Position numbers and translations under genes: made by a program
Shown here: positions 35,037 through 46,524 of the stretch, one piece after another
Position numbering within the stretch: position 1 is the stretch's first letter
Layout: every line of letters begins with the position of its first letter
The notes under the pieces: model-generated
Told to the model about the DNA's origin: nothing
Seen by the model: the letters and a program-made list of their open reading frames with translations, nothing else
Database searches by the model: none
DNA from: Mariannaea sp. PMI_226
Taxonomy: Eukaryota; Ascomycota; Sordariomycetes; Hypocreales; Nectriaceae
Assembly: GCA_024336345.1 (NCBI GenBank)
Contig: JANFOG010000001.1
Span: 62,001 to 126,000, forward strand
DNA: 64,000 nucleotides
Reading direction: 5' to 3'

Positions 35037-36149
35037 ATGCCCATATGTATCGAGTGTCGGCATCCAGTCAAGACGTTGTGGACGCAGTACTCGGGCGCAG
35101 GTGACAAGGCAAGCGGACACAATATCCGTTTGACTGTGTGCCGCAAGTGTGGACGATTCTGCGACAAGTATGTTGAGCATGACTTCGTCGTATTATTTAT
35201 TGATTTAGTTCTTATTAAACCTCAGGTTGGTTTCTGTTTCTTTTTTTCTCATGGAAAGGAAATATTTGGCCTACAAATTACTTCTATCAATTTCTCGTCT
35301 TGACACGTTCTTCTTTTGCACAGGTCTACCGCCACCTCCTACACAATACCCTGATGCGAGATGGTGATCGATTCGATGTACGTCCCCATGCGCCTCCCCT
35401 CGAAAATATGGTCCTTGAACGAACAAAGATTTAATTTAATGCATCTCAATAGCCTTCCGTTATCCGATTGGGAATTTTACTGCTCTTGTTTGACGTCTAC
35501 CTTACGTGGGCGCGGCTGGAAAAGCAGACGGTCCCAGATGGCGTCCCCGGCGAGAGCAACTTGGGCAAGCTAGCTCAGCAGCCCATTGTGTTTCAGTACA
35601 TGTTCTTCCGTAAGCCCCTCCAACCTCTATCTTGTGATACACTTCTGTCACTCCTACTTCTCTGCTTGACTGACTGTTGTGCTAGTTATATTCTGCTTTC
35701 TCTCCACCGCCGCTTTCCATGTCAGTATACGCTTCCTCACCTCATCGCCCTTGTCGCCTCTCCACCTCATCGGCGTCCTCCCTCGATACACTCGGCCTAA
35801 TTCCGTTTCCACCGCACTCCTCGTCTCATCCTCTACGAAGCTCTTCCCTATTCTCATGGTCGTATGGGAGTACGACGTCCCCGCAGCCGCCCGGTCCTTG
35901 GGATGGGCCGTCGTGGCTAACAACGTCGAGGCCCTGCGAATTCTGCTCGACTGCCGCTACTATACCGCGTGCCTCTTGGCTGTTGCCGGAGCTGCTTCGC
36001 GATGGGTCGTTGGTCGCGCTGTCATGGGGTTCGCTGGTTTGAGCGACATTGATTCTATTGGCGAGAGTGGTGTTGCGGCAGATGGGAAAGCTTTATGGGC
36101 ATTATTGATGTATGCTGGGAAATGGGCTGGTCGTCTTGCGGTTGGATGA
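35037..36149 (+). CDS. ARV1: Sterol homeostasis protein Arv1
   Basis: ER protein needed for sterol and sphingolipid distribution, and in yeast implicated in supply of GPI intermediates. Four exons: 35037-35225, 35324-35377, 35453-35609 and 35686-36149. The introns are 98, 75 and 76 bp, and the product is 287 residues. The N-terminal zinc-ribbon-like Arv1 homology domain has Cys4, Cys7, Cys35 and Cys38, followed by FCDKYVEHDFVVLFIDLVLIKPQVYRHLL, the family hallmark. Several hydrophobic segments follow (LGILLLLFDVYLTW; FFLIFCFLSTAAFHVSIRF; C-terminal pair). The start ATG places Cys4 four residues in, as in homologues. It is convergent with the V-ATPase e gene; the two stops are 290 bp apart. 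Confidence 0.93.
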
Positions 36150-36439
36150 CGCGGGGTTCCCAAGCTCTCCTGAGCACGTTAAATGGAAGCAAAATAATAC
36201 GTAGTAACCATATGAATGAGTGACGCATTTGAGCAAGTATAGGAATAGCGTCCAACGCCGTTTGCAAGCACAGCATACGTGCCTAAAAAGAAAAGGACCA
36301 GCTCCAAATAACAATGATAAGAGATTACCGTCATCCGACTTTGTCTTCACGCCCAATACCCATGGCTGTCCCGTGCCAGATTCATCCGTCCACGCCCATT
36401 CCCTTCATCTTCATCCTCTCTCCAAGAATTACCAACCGT

Positions 36440-36878
36440 CTATTCCAGGAACGATTCTCGCAGATCGCTTCGTCTCGGCGCAATTAGGGGGTTAAGCTGA
36501 GCGAGGAAGGTGATGGCCCAGAAGAGGTAGCAGCTCACAATTGCGAGGATGAGGGATGACCGCCAAAGTCTATTGAAGAAGCCTGTTAGCTTGGGGGAGT
36601 CCCAGATTTAAATAGCGATGGAGTGTCGTATAGAAAGTTGACGAAGGGTACAGGGCGAGGATACGAACACTTGGTTTTCGCCCTTGGGTGACAGGAACCA
36701 CGACGCCACGCAGAGGGCGGCAATGATGACGAGGCCAATGAATACGGCGGATCTGGACGGCAGCATGTGTTAGCCAAGTATGCACGCTTAGTCTGGACGA
36801 TGCTTTTGTTTGCGATGCTTTTGTCTGCGATGCTATTGTAGGCTGCGAGACGAGGAAGTGGGCGTACCCAGAAGCCAT
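36440..36878 (-). CDS. VMA9: V-type proton ATPase subunit e (Vma9)
   Basis: Small hydrophobic subunit of the V-ATPase membrane sector. Three exons on the minus strand, 36878-36868 (11 nt), 36752-36669 and 36569-36440, with introns of 115 and 99 bp, give 74 residues. The protein begins MASGSAVFIGLVIIAAL, has two membrane segments, WFLSPKGENQ between them, and the conserved ITFLAQLNPLIAPRRSDLR near the C-terminus, a textbook match to the family. The second intron needs a GTTCGT donor after CAAGT to keep frame (...NQV-LWRSSL); this donor is weaker than usual, so that boundary is the least certain. The gene is easily missed because its exons are so short. Confidence 0.88.
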
Positions 36879-37305
36879 TTTGTGCTGATTCTAGTCGAGG
36901 CAGGTATCGTTTTTTGTATCTAATTCCGACCGATAGGGAGAGCCAACGGGAGATGAAAGGAAGGCAAAGGCGACTTGGGTTGATTCGGAGGGGGTTTGTT
37001 TAGTTTGGAACTCGGGGACTGGCTTCAATGCTTCAAATCAACCATGATGCACCACCCAGCTACGGACTAATTTAGGTAGCCAGAGACGGGAAAGGTACTC
37101 AGCGGGTACCTATCCGACGCGTGTGGCTTAGTCAGCTCGATTGTCAGTCATGGTGATGTCTAGGGTAGGACACTCTCAAAATTATCCTGTCTTATTTGGT
37201 TCACTTACATGGTATCTACTGATATACAAACATGAGCCCAGGAGGGAAATAGTTGAGTATTGTACATCTTTATCTAGAGTGTACCCTATCTAGGTTCTAA
37301 TTTCT
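36879..37305. other. Intergenic: VMA9 promoter / 3' side of dehydrogenase
   Basis: About 430 bp between two minus-strand genes, with AGGTAGCC/GGTACTC/GGGTACCTA motifs (37074-37112). No gene is seen. Confidence 0.5.
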
Positions 37306-38292
37306 TCATGCATGATTTTCAAATTCGAGGCCAGCCTCCTTTCTGACTGCCCCGTAAATGCCAGCAATATCCCCAGAAGGCCCAGCATGCTCCTTCACCA
37401 CGGCCAGGTGCGCATCACCTGCTTCGACGTTGTGAAGCCGCACTCCAACGCTCCGGGCTAGACTGAGAGCATGACGAGCATCCTTCCGCGCCAGATCTAC
37501 GGCAAAAAGCGGCTCTTCCCTTTTGTAATAATCTCCACTACGCATCCTGTTGCTATATGGAACATAAGGTCCCGGGAAGACCGCCTCCACAAACCCGTGG
37601 ATAGCGTCTGTACCCAAACCAGTCTTCTCGGCCACGACGTGTGCCTCAGCCAATTGCTCGATCATGTTTAGGATGAATGTGTTCCCCAAGACTTTGAGCG
37701 TCAGGGCCTTGCTGTACGGTTCGTCGCTCAAGTCGATATCAGCCCGCGATGTGACGCCAGTGAACCATGGCTTGGCACGGGCAACGCTGGATCGTGGACC
37801 TGCGAGCACGCCAACGAGCTGTCCCGCGTCGGCCATTGCGGGGGCTCCGAAGACTGGTGCTGCGACAAACTCGGCACCCTTGGCGATCACCTGTTTCGCG
37901 ATGGCCTCGGTAGTATCGGGATGTATGGTTGAGCTCTCGATGAAAAGCTTGCCCTTGACCTCGCCCTCCAAAGCGGCCTTGTATGCCGCTTGAACAGCGT
38001 CGTCATCAGCGATACAAGAAAAGATGACGTCAGCGCGAGAGACACCGTCGGCGATGGACTCAACAACTTCCACTTTGCCCTCGGGGAAGCTGTTCCTGAA
38101 GTCGATGGCTCGCTTTGTTGAGCGGTTGTATACCAGGAGCGGGGAATCGAGATTGCCCTTCTCAACGATATTTCTAGTCATTCCCTATACTGCCATATGA
38201 GCTCATTACTGTTCATGGGCTACCAGAACGTTGCCGGGGATACTCGCCCTCCCCATATTCCCAAGACCGATCCAGAAGAGTGTGGGAGCCAT
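37306..38292 (-). CDS. 6-phosphogluconate / 3-hydroxyisobutyrate dehydrogenase-like oxidoreductase
   Basis: NAD(P)-dependent beta-hydroxyacid dehydrogenase family member; the substrate is not predictable. Two exons, 38292-38248 and 38184-37306, give 307 residues. They are joined by a 63-bp intron with a GC donor (gcgagt) and a TATAG acceptor. The Rossmann motif GLGNMGRG (about 9-16) is split exactly by this intron, which is why the GC-AG junction is believable. Later landmarks are IADDDAV, FIESSTIHPDTT, APVFGAPAMADAGQL, and LKVLGNTFILNMIEQLAEAH carrying the catalytic Lys. It is divergently transcribed from N-acetylglutamate synthase, with 1.2 kb between starts. No evidence for a mitochondrial presequence. 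Confidence 0.87.
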
Positions 38293-39514
38293 GATTGTGA
38301 TGCGGTGAAGCGGATTACACAGCTGAGAAGAGGAAGAGTGGAAGTGATGAGGAAGTGTGCTAAAAAAAAAAAAAGATTCTCAACCAAGATAGTCGAGGTT
38401 GTTTGGTGTCTCATGGGAACCTTCTTATATCCGAACCTAAATTACCAATCTTCCTACTTGGGCAGGTACAGTAACAAGCTAAATAATCTCCGTGACAGGC
38501 CCGTACATCATGGTATAATGCCGGAATTGTTACTACATACAAATCGCTGCTGCTTGGGTTCGAGTGGGGTTGAATACCGGCATCGGAATTTCGGCACATG
38601 ATGGCAGTATTACAGCTATTGAAGTTATATCGTGAGCTGGAGTGTGGTAATATATGTGTTAGAGTTGCTTTGAAAGCACTTTCGTCTTGAATTATTTGGT
38701 ATAGCGGCGGGAAGAGGTGCGGTGATGCACAGGTGAGTCGCATTGTCGTAACTCTGGCGGTGACGTTGTTTGTCGTCAGGTCGTTACCTGGAATCGGGTG
38801 TATGCCTATCTTTCATGTATGTAATCTGCATATTGTGAGATGTATTCCAATATGCTGGTACTAATCATCTGAGTCCAGTCTGATGTTCCAATGCATTTCC
38901 TTTTCCTCGCTTTGAACGCTGGGGGGGTCTTCGCTATCTAGACTCCTGGAACTCCACCCAACCAACCCTTTGCTTCTCGTTCAACACCCATGAGCTCACG
39001 AAAAACAATCGGCTCTTCCTCCTCGCTCCTAGCGTCATACCCTTGTGCCGGCTCATTCGCCCGCATTGCATGATGCAGTCACGAAGTAATTAACTAATAA
39101 TTTACTTTAAACTACCCACACAAGCTTCCATTCACATTCACAGGAGGGAGCGAGATCGGCGTCGTGAGCTGCTGCAAACCAACGCAACTCGGGGCTTATC
39201 AGCTTATCGCAAACTCGGTGCCCCTCCAAAAAAAAGTAGCTACGGGTGCAGTTACAAGCTCTTGACGGCTTTTTGACTCACGAGACCGCAGCGGTCACTC
39301 TCACTGCTTGGCTACATTTTCCCTTTCCCCAACCTACACCCACCCCAGTGCCTTCTCCCTTCTATTCGTCATTCCCTTGTCCTTTTTTTCCCTCTATATT
39401 CTGGGGTTTTTATACCCAACAATGTTCTCTAGCTAACAATAATCCTCCTCCGGCCGCAGCAGCAATATTCAACCTCTTCTCCGTCGGTTGACCGGGGCTC
39501 CGTCATCCGTCGCA
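38293..39514. promoter_or_regulatory. Divergent promoter dehydrogenase / ARG2
   Basis: About 1.2 kb separating divergent starts. It holds a TGACTCA element at 39274-39280 on the ARG2 side. The leader of ARG2 is C/T-rich. No gene is supported. Confidence 0.5.
39274..39280 (+). promoter_or_regulatory. TGACTCA (Gcn4/CPC-1/CpcA-type) element
   Basis: Perfect consensus for the bZIP activator of the general (cross-pathway) amino-acid control, about 235 bp upstream of the N-acetylglutamate synthase ATG. Arginine-pathway genes in Neurospora and yeast are classical targets of CPC-1/Gcn4. Function here is inferred. Confidence 0.6.
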
Positions 39515-41568
39515 ATGACTTGCACCCTCGCCTGGAAGAAGGCATCGAGCTGCGGCCAATGCCTCTCAAATGAATCACGAGTAATTTATCGCAAACTGCC
39601 ATTCCAGAATTATGCCCAATTGCTACTTCGTGGCCATTGTGCCCGGGAATATACTTCCCAAGCCTTCAGCTCAAGTTCACCATCGGGGTCCGGCTCTGGC
39701 GCCTCGCGGCACACGTCTGCAGCATCAGCTGCTCGCGCAAGGAAGCGAGCCCTTGACCGCGTATGTCTCTCGGTCCCTCTAGGAATCATTATCTTAAAGG
39801 ATAACCATCTCTGATAATTCTCTATTAGGACTTCATCGTCTCCGTCCTGGAAGTCTCTGCTACCAAACGCGACGCCAAGAGCTACCTGCAAAAGTATACC
39901 AAGAACCCCAAATCCCTAGCCGAAGCCCCTAAGTTCTACCAAGGTGACCAAGACGAAGAATTGCTCTTGGATTCCCGTCAACCACTGCATGTGGCCATTA
40001 TGAAGCTTCGTGCCCCGCAAGAAATTGATTCGGAGACGTTGCATGGAGTCGGCAAAACACTGTCTCAACTTCGAAAGCTTGGCCTCTTGAGCGTTGTCGT
40101 GGTTGATTGTGGCATCGAAGAACAGCGATTGACTTTCCAGGACCAAGGCTTTCGTCTTTGCGAAGCCATCGATGAGCATGGAGAACAGGGAGCAAGATTG
40201 ACCACGGATATCTTTGTTCCACGGTCACCGTTATCACAAGGCTCACCCTCCTTTCTCTCTGCAGACATCCAGCTGCGGGACGGCGGCCTCATAGAGAGAA
40301 TCCTTCAGGGAGGAGGGATACCTGTAATTCCTTCACTGATGGCTTGTGATCACATCCTCCCACCTCAGCCAGTAGATTCGAACAAGATTGTTCTGGCGCT
40401 CACGAGGCACCTTGCTGGTATGCATTTTGACAACCAGCCGAGCCTCGATAGAGAGGAGCCTGAAATACTTCGACCGAAGCCAATTGCCGAGGTGGAGAGA
40501 ATCGTTCTACTTGATCCTCTTGGAGCGCTACCCGCCACGGGCCGTCGGATCTGGCATCGATTCGTCAACATTGAACAGGAGTATGACTCTATCATGAAAG
40601 AATTGAAGGCCTCCACTGAACCTCCGCTCAAAGATCGGAACCGTACCTGGGCTTCCCTCACAACCCATGCAGCCAATCTGGACCTGGCTAAGGATGCTTT
40701 AGCTATGCTGCCATCCACCGCCTCGGCTCTAATTACGACACCATCTGCTGCTGCCAACATTCGGGATGCAACATCAAAACCTACAGTATCCATGTCACCA
40801 TACGGCTTTGATGACATGGTTACGACCCGACGTAAAAAGAATCCACTGCTCCATAATCTACTCACAGATAAGCCGGTCTTTTCATCGTCTTTGCCAATTC
40901 CTCGTGGATACAATGAAGCGCCATCATCTAGTTCCGACCGGTCTAGCGTTTCGACTCTACTGAAGAGGGGAATGCCTCTCACGGTGTATCCCAATACATC
41001 CGAGGACTCTTGGAGGCCACCTGACCCTAGAGGGCCTCGATTAAGGTTGACGGACAACTGTATCGACTTACCGCGACTAGTTCACTTGATTGAAGATTCT
41101 TTCAATCGCAAATTAGATGTAGAGGACTACTTGAACAGGGTCAATGACAATTTGGCAGGCGTCATCATCGCTGGAGAGTATGAAGGTGGAGCTATCTTGA
41201 CTTGGGAAAAGCCAGAGGGATTGGATGCAGAAACTGCATACAAGCAACGGCGGCTCGTGCCGTACCTCGACAAGTTTGCGGTACTGAAAAGGAGCCAAGG
41301 CAGTGGAGGAGTTGCAGATATCGTGTTCAACGCTATGGTTCGAAGTTGTTTCCCAGATGGAGTCTGTTGGAGAAGTCGAAAGGACAACCCGGTCAACAAA
41401 TGGTATTTTGAACGCTCTCTCGGTACCCAGAAGCTTTCAGACTGTAATTGGACTATGTTCTGGACCACACCAGGGCTAGATGCTCGCGATCCATCCCTTT
41501 TGGATTATGAATCGGTTTGCCGTGGAGTGGAGCCGTCATGGGCGGACAATAAACACATTCTGGATTAA
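39515..41568 (+). CDS. ARG2: Mitochondrial N-acetylglutamate synthase
   Basis: First enzyme of arginine biosynthesis: makes N-acetylglutamate from glutamate and acetyl-CoA in mitochondria (yeast ARG2, Neurospora arg-14). Two exons, 39515-39760 and 39829-41568, with a 68-bp intron (gtatgt...attag), give 661 residues. The first 80 residues are rich in Arg/Ser/Ala and lack acid residues, as in a mitochondrial presequence. A kinase-like region starts at DFIVSVLEVSATKRDAKSYL. The C-terminal acetyltransferase domain contains GGAILTWE, PYLDKFAVLKRSQGSGGVAD (acyl-CoA loop) and FERSLGTQKL. The CPC-1-type site upstream fits general amino-acid control. Confidence 0.95.
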
Positions 41569-42363
41569 AACATCGGAAGCAGAGGGAGCGCTGACTTTCG
41601 ACTTGATTAAATACTACGCCTGACATTAGGGAATTTGAGATGGGGTGGTGTGTCTGAACATTGAGCATCTACCCTCTGTACCTAGGTAGTCTATACGAGA
41701 GATGGGCTCTCGCAAGAGTAGCGACAATAGGGCAGCCAAACTATTTTTAGATGTGTTCCCCAAGCCCACTATTGCTGTACCGAAAGGAAGCCGTCATCAT
41801 CGTGGCTCATGAACTCGCTATACGAATAACACACCCGTTCTTGTGTGTGGCGATCACGTGGAAATCAGGCTGCTGCCAAGGGGAGGGGCAGAAGAAGCTC
41901 GGGCCAACCGATCTGCACGTTGCAGTTGGTTCTGGTCACAGAGCTCTCGCAATGGCATAATCACGCTTGAACCCTCCATGGGTACTTGAGCTACCTACTA
42001 TGTAACTAGCTGTTAGAACTACAGGCTCCTCTAGCTTCTGCATTCAGAGAATGATCCACTGAACGGGCCCCTGAGACAGCCCGCTCACGAAACCTGCGGC
42101 TTTGCAGCTGAGCAGACTCTGAAAGCAGCCTGCACTACCTAGACTCCCCCCCTCCCCCCCCAAAGAAACATTTCGCTTGTGACTACTGGAACCTGTCATA
42201 CGTATCTGCGTTCCCATATCAACCTACCTCAAAACCTCAAACCTCACCCTTACAATCCCTTCGCGCAACTCTCCATCCTGCAAAGCCATACGAAGTCGCA
42301 AGCGTTACCGTCATCAGCACACTACTTCTACATCGGAATTTCCATCACCGAAAATTCGTCACC
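41569..42363. other. Intergenic: ARG2 3' UTR and GVP36 promoter
   Basis: About 800 bp with an exact TACCTAGGTA palindrome (41679-41688) and a C-rich run (42145-42162). No gene is supported. Confidence 0.5.
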
Positions 42364-43710
42364 ATGGATTTCAAGAACTTGGGCAATACCCTCTCGTGCG
42401 TAACTAGCCCCTTCCAAAAAAGTTGCGCGCCGCGCACATCAAGAGTTGCTCAGCGTTTGCGATACAACTCAATTCAACAATATCGATGACTGATATCCTC
42501 ATAGCAATTCCTTCTCCCAAATTACTCCCTTTGCCTCTCGCACCTTACAATACACCAAGGAGCAACTTGGCCAGGCCGAGGACAAGGTCCGTTCCATCGC
42601 CCGATATTGACGCTTGCGTCCGCTTGCGCGGCCAATAGCTGACCGTCATAATGACTATAGACCCAACTCCCTGCCGACTACATCGACCTCGAGAAGCGCG
42701 TCGATGCCTTGAAACAAGCTCATCAGAAGATGCTGGCCGTGACGTGAGTGACTCGTTAAAACGGTGTCCTCATCCTTGCTTATTTCGTGGGGTGGCTCCG
42801 ATAAGCTGACCATAGCTTTTCCCTTTAGCTCGCAATACTCCAACGAGGCCTACGATTACCCCCCAAACATTAAGGAAACCTTCCAGGACCTTGGACGCAC
42901 CGTTAGCGAGAAGGTTCACCTCCTTTCCTCTGCCACCTCCCCAGCCGAAGCTCAGGCTGCTCTTGTTGCCCCTCCCTCAGCCAAGCCCCAGCCCAAGACC
43001 TTCAGCCATGCCATGGCTCGTGCCAGTTTGGCTAGCAGCCAGCTGCTTCACCAGCACCACACCGGCGCTGGCGAAGACCCTCTGGCGACTGCTCTTGAGA
43101 AGTACGCGCTGGCCTCGGAGCGAGTGGGTGAGGCCCGTCTTGGCCAGGACGCCCAGATCCAAAGCCGTTTCCTTGCTGGCTGGAACACCACTCTCAACAC
43201 CAACCTGACTTTCGCTACTCGTGCCCGCAAGAATGTTGAGAACTCCCGCCTCTCCTTGGACGCTGTCAAGGCACGTGTTAAGGGTACCACTTTCAAACTT
43301 GCTACCGGTGGTATGGGTGATCACCACGATGAGCAAGATCTCAGCCCCGAGGCCCAGGAGGAAATTGAGAAGGCTGAGGACGAGTTCGTGACACAAACTG
43401 AGGAGGCTGTTGGTGTCATGCAGAATGTGAGTTGTCTCATCCAGTTACTATGTTGATGTGACTATGTTTCTGACTGTATGAAGGTTTTGGATACTCCCGA
43501 GCCTCTTCGCAACCTTGCAGAGCTCGTTGCTGCCCAGATTGAGTACCACAAGAAGGCGTACGAGGTGCTGAGCGAGCTCGCCCCCGTCATCGAGGGCTTG
43601 CAGACCGAGCAAGAAGTTAGTCGTGCCGCTGCCTTTTGAGTATTCTGACCAAGGGCTGACATGTGCCACTCCAGGCTACTTACCGAAAGAGCCGCGAGGA
43701 GGCTTCTTAA
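42364..43710 (+). CDS. GVP36: BAR-domain protein Gvp36
   Basis: Peripheral membrane protein of Golgi vesicles and endosomes with a BAR dimer that senses curvature (BAR_2 family). Six exons: 42364-42395, 42505-42586, 42661-42743, 42829-43426, 43484-43615 and 43675-43710. The introns are 109, 74, 85, 57 and 59 bp, and the product is 320 residues (yeast Gvp36 is 326). It begins MDFKNLGNTLSNSFSQITPF, followed by LQYTKEQLGQAEDKTQLPADYIDLEKRVD. Long helices follow with NVENSRLSLDAVKARVK and the final QIEYHKKAYEVLSELAPVI. Every junction keeps frame and restores family residues. The last exon encodes only 11 residues. Confidence 0.93.
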
Positions 43711-44714
43711 ATCAGTGAAGATGGGGGTTCTGAAATGAACCTTTGCAGTGGCTGACCATGATCCGAAGCGTCCTGCAAGGACCATTGATCTGGGCCATCC
43801 TGAACCCAGGGATATGGCTAATCCACCTCTTTTCTTTGTTCCAATGTTGAAGGTGTCGAGACTTTGTGTGTTATGCCTGTGACAGGTCTCGGTGTTATTG
43901 TCTTGACTATTGATATCTACAATTCGAGATGCTAGGGTTTTCCTTATTGCTTGTATGGTGCAGTTTTTGGGGGCTCGAAAGTAACCCGATAGCTATCGCG
44001 AAATTCGGTAGTTCGTGAATGCATTTAATCTGGGTGGACGTACGTTCCTTTTCCCAACTCTGGTGGGTTGGGTTCGGTAGAATAGATCAAGTCTCGTGGC
44101 ATTTTGTGTTTGGGAAACGTATCTTGATATTTTTCCATCGTTACCGTCGCTTGTGTTGCTGTGAATGTTCACTTTGGCTCTTCACTGCAAAGGGACATCA
44201 TCTTCACTAGCAATTACCGCTTTTATTTTGCTAGGGAAGAGACAAGCTGTGGACCTGCAGTACATCGCCTACCCGAGACAGACATTTCTATCCCTGTGCT
44301 TGCGCTGAAGCATTTGCAGAAACCCTCATCATCAATGACGCAGCCGCTCTGCTGCAGTTGGAGTATCAAGATACATTGGGCGTTTGCCTTCATCTTAGAG
44401 AAGTAAGCAAATTTAAAATGTTGCTCTATGTACTGTTTGTTTGGTAGGAAGGAAAGAAATATGTGAAAATAAGCAGTAATAAGAGCATTAAACCTAGATT
44501 CCTTGCCAAAATAGCAGGTAACTGAGGGAGATCTGATCGTTGGGAGGTCATACGAATGAGACAGCTGCATAGTGTCACGTGATTTTACACGTGGTGGGAA
44601 ATCCGGCACCGGTTCGGGTCGGATGGAACCAATGAGGTCAATTCAATCTCCTCTTACTTGAACAACCAACCTTCGATCCAACGACGAAATATCGCCAATT
44701 GACCTTCGCCCAGC
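43711..44714. other. Intergenic: GVP36 3' UTR and complex I subunit promoter
   Basis: About 1 kb without a supported gene. The open frames at 44019-44609 are not conserved-looking. Confidence 0.5.
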
Positions 44715-45615
44715 ATGCGGCCGACAGCTCGTGTGTTTGCGCGCTACCTGGAGGCCGGCACACCCACCGGCCTCACCGGTCTCTGGACTCACGGCACTCC
44801 TCGATCGACCCTCCTCTACCTGTACGGCACCACGCTCAGCAAGCTGCAGGCCATTCCCGAGACGTCCATGTATCGTCAGTCTGTCGAAGCCATCACCAAG
44901 CACCGCATGGGCCTCGTTGAGCAGATGGTTCCTCCGGGATACGAGGAGTGGAGTGTAAAGGCCAAAGAGCTCGTCAGCAAGAATGCCTCACAGTTCCGCG
45001 TTGCCAGCGGTCGACTGGACGGCAGCGAGGCGAGAACGGTGAAGCTCGGCGACAAGATTTTTGTCGTTGGTCGCAAGCACGAACAAGGCGACATTCGAAT
45101 CGAGGAATGGGATGGTGAGGCTGATGAGGGTGGTGAGCTCGAGGGTCCCCGAACGTTGGAGGAGCGAAAGGATCAGGTGCTGTGGGCGGAGCGCAAGCCT
45201 CTTGAGGACCATGAGCAGGTTGAGTGGGAGGATGAGCCTCAATTGACTGCCGAACAGTACGTTTTGCCCCGATAAGATACGATATACGGTGAACGATACG
45301 ACACAACGCGACAGAAGACCCAATATTTACTTTGCGCGGACAGCTGACTTGCAATTGGTAGGATCTCTGAGCTTGAGCACAAGATAGGTGCAGGCCTTAT
45401 TGAAGAGGTCATTCAGGTCGCCGAGGGAGAGCTCCAGCTGATTGACGCCATGGAGCAGTCCAAAGTGTACGTACTTGCAACGCATTACGCTCTACAACCC
45501 ATATGGAGCCGCATTGGCTAACGCAGTCTTGAATTTTAGTTGGGAGGATCTTGAGGAGAAGCCCGTTGAGGGCCAGTGGACGTACTTTGAGCGCAACTTT
45601 GACGCAACCAAGTAA
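44715..45615 (+). CDS. nuo-29.9: NADH:ubiquinone oxidoreductase 29.9 kDa subunit (NDUFA5/B13 family)
   Basis: Accessory subunit of the matrix arm of mitochondrial complex I. Three exons, 44715-45256, 45362-45466 and 45540-45615, with introns of 105 and 73 bp, give 240 residues. The N-terminal ETC_C1 domain is recognised by TGLTGLWTHGTPRSTLLYLYGTTL and the AIPETSMYRQSVEAITKHRM block. The C-terminal extension with IEEVIQVAEGELQLIDAM and WEDLEEKP is characteristic of the longer fungal form of NDUFA5 (Neurospora 29.9 kDa). No cleavable presequence is obvious. The ATG at 44715 precedes the conserved region directly. Confidence 0.93.
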
Positions 45616-46524
45616 ACGGGCCGTCTGAGGAAAGGCTGAAGGATGATGGAAGAGAGGCGGCTATGTAAAAGTAAAGGGAGGCACAGATGATGCTCGTGTG
45701 TATATACGCTCCGTGGATGAATGGATGGAAGGATGAGATTAGCCAAATTTGGTTCAATAGAGTGAACCTGAGTTGGACCATGTGTCACCTGGATTGAAAT
45801 GAATCTTTCCCTAACACTGTGATTAAATTGAGCACTATATGTATATATATCTTGGGTGAGCTGGGGATGCAGTATACAGTAGGTATTACATCCATCGCGA
45901 GGGTACATGTGTGAGCTGATCAATATCCGGCGTTTTACATCTTAGTAGTCTCCTGAGGCAAGCTAGACGAGATGCGCAGACAAAGACTGGGGGAACGCTA
46001 CCTTACCTAAAGTAACTCGCTATGGTTGGTGTAATTATAGAGTACAGATGACTTTTAGCTGGGTTCACAGGCCCAAGCATGCCTCGTCGCCGCATGGCCC
46101 TTTTTTTTTTTTGTTTTTATTAAATTATATGTGTATTTTTCTTTCCTTGGTGGCTATTAGCGGGGGCCTATCAAAGCCTAGTTAGGTAACTACTCTGTAC
46201 CTAATAGTGTACCTAGGTAGGCACTGTCGAGAATGCAAGTGCGTGCAAAGCGCCTTTCTCTCCCAAGTTGTCATTCATGAGCTTTTCTGTTAACTTTCAT
46301 TCTCCAATTCCCGGACACAGCTTTCGACTTCTTTTTTCTATCCAAACTTGTTCCCCCCCCCTTTTTCTCTTTTAAATTCCATTCCATTATTTCTATATCT
46401 CTTTTAATCTCCGCAGGAGTCTCTTTACTGTCCGCTCCGTAAAGGGGACCCCCCAACATCACCACCCACCTACACATGGCAACCAGCAATCCTCGCAATC
46501 CGTCAATGAGCCTCATCTGTTAGA
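45616..46524. other. Intergenic: complex I subunit 3' UTR and RRN11 promoter
   Basis: About 900 bp with a T-run (46101-46111), an exact TACCTAGGTA palindrome (46210-46219) and a C/T-rich leader before RRN11. No gene is supported. Confidence 0.5.
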
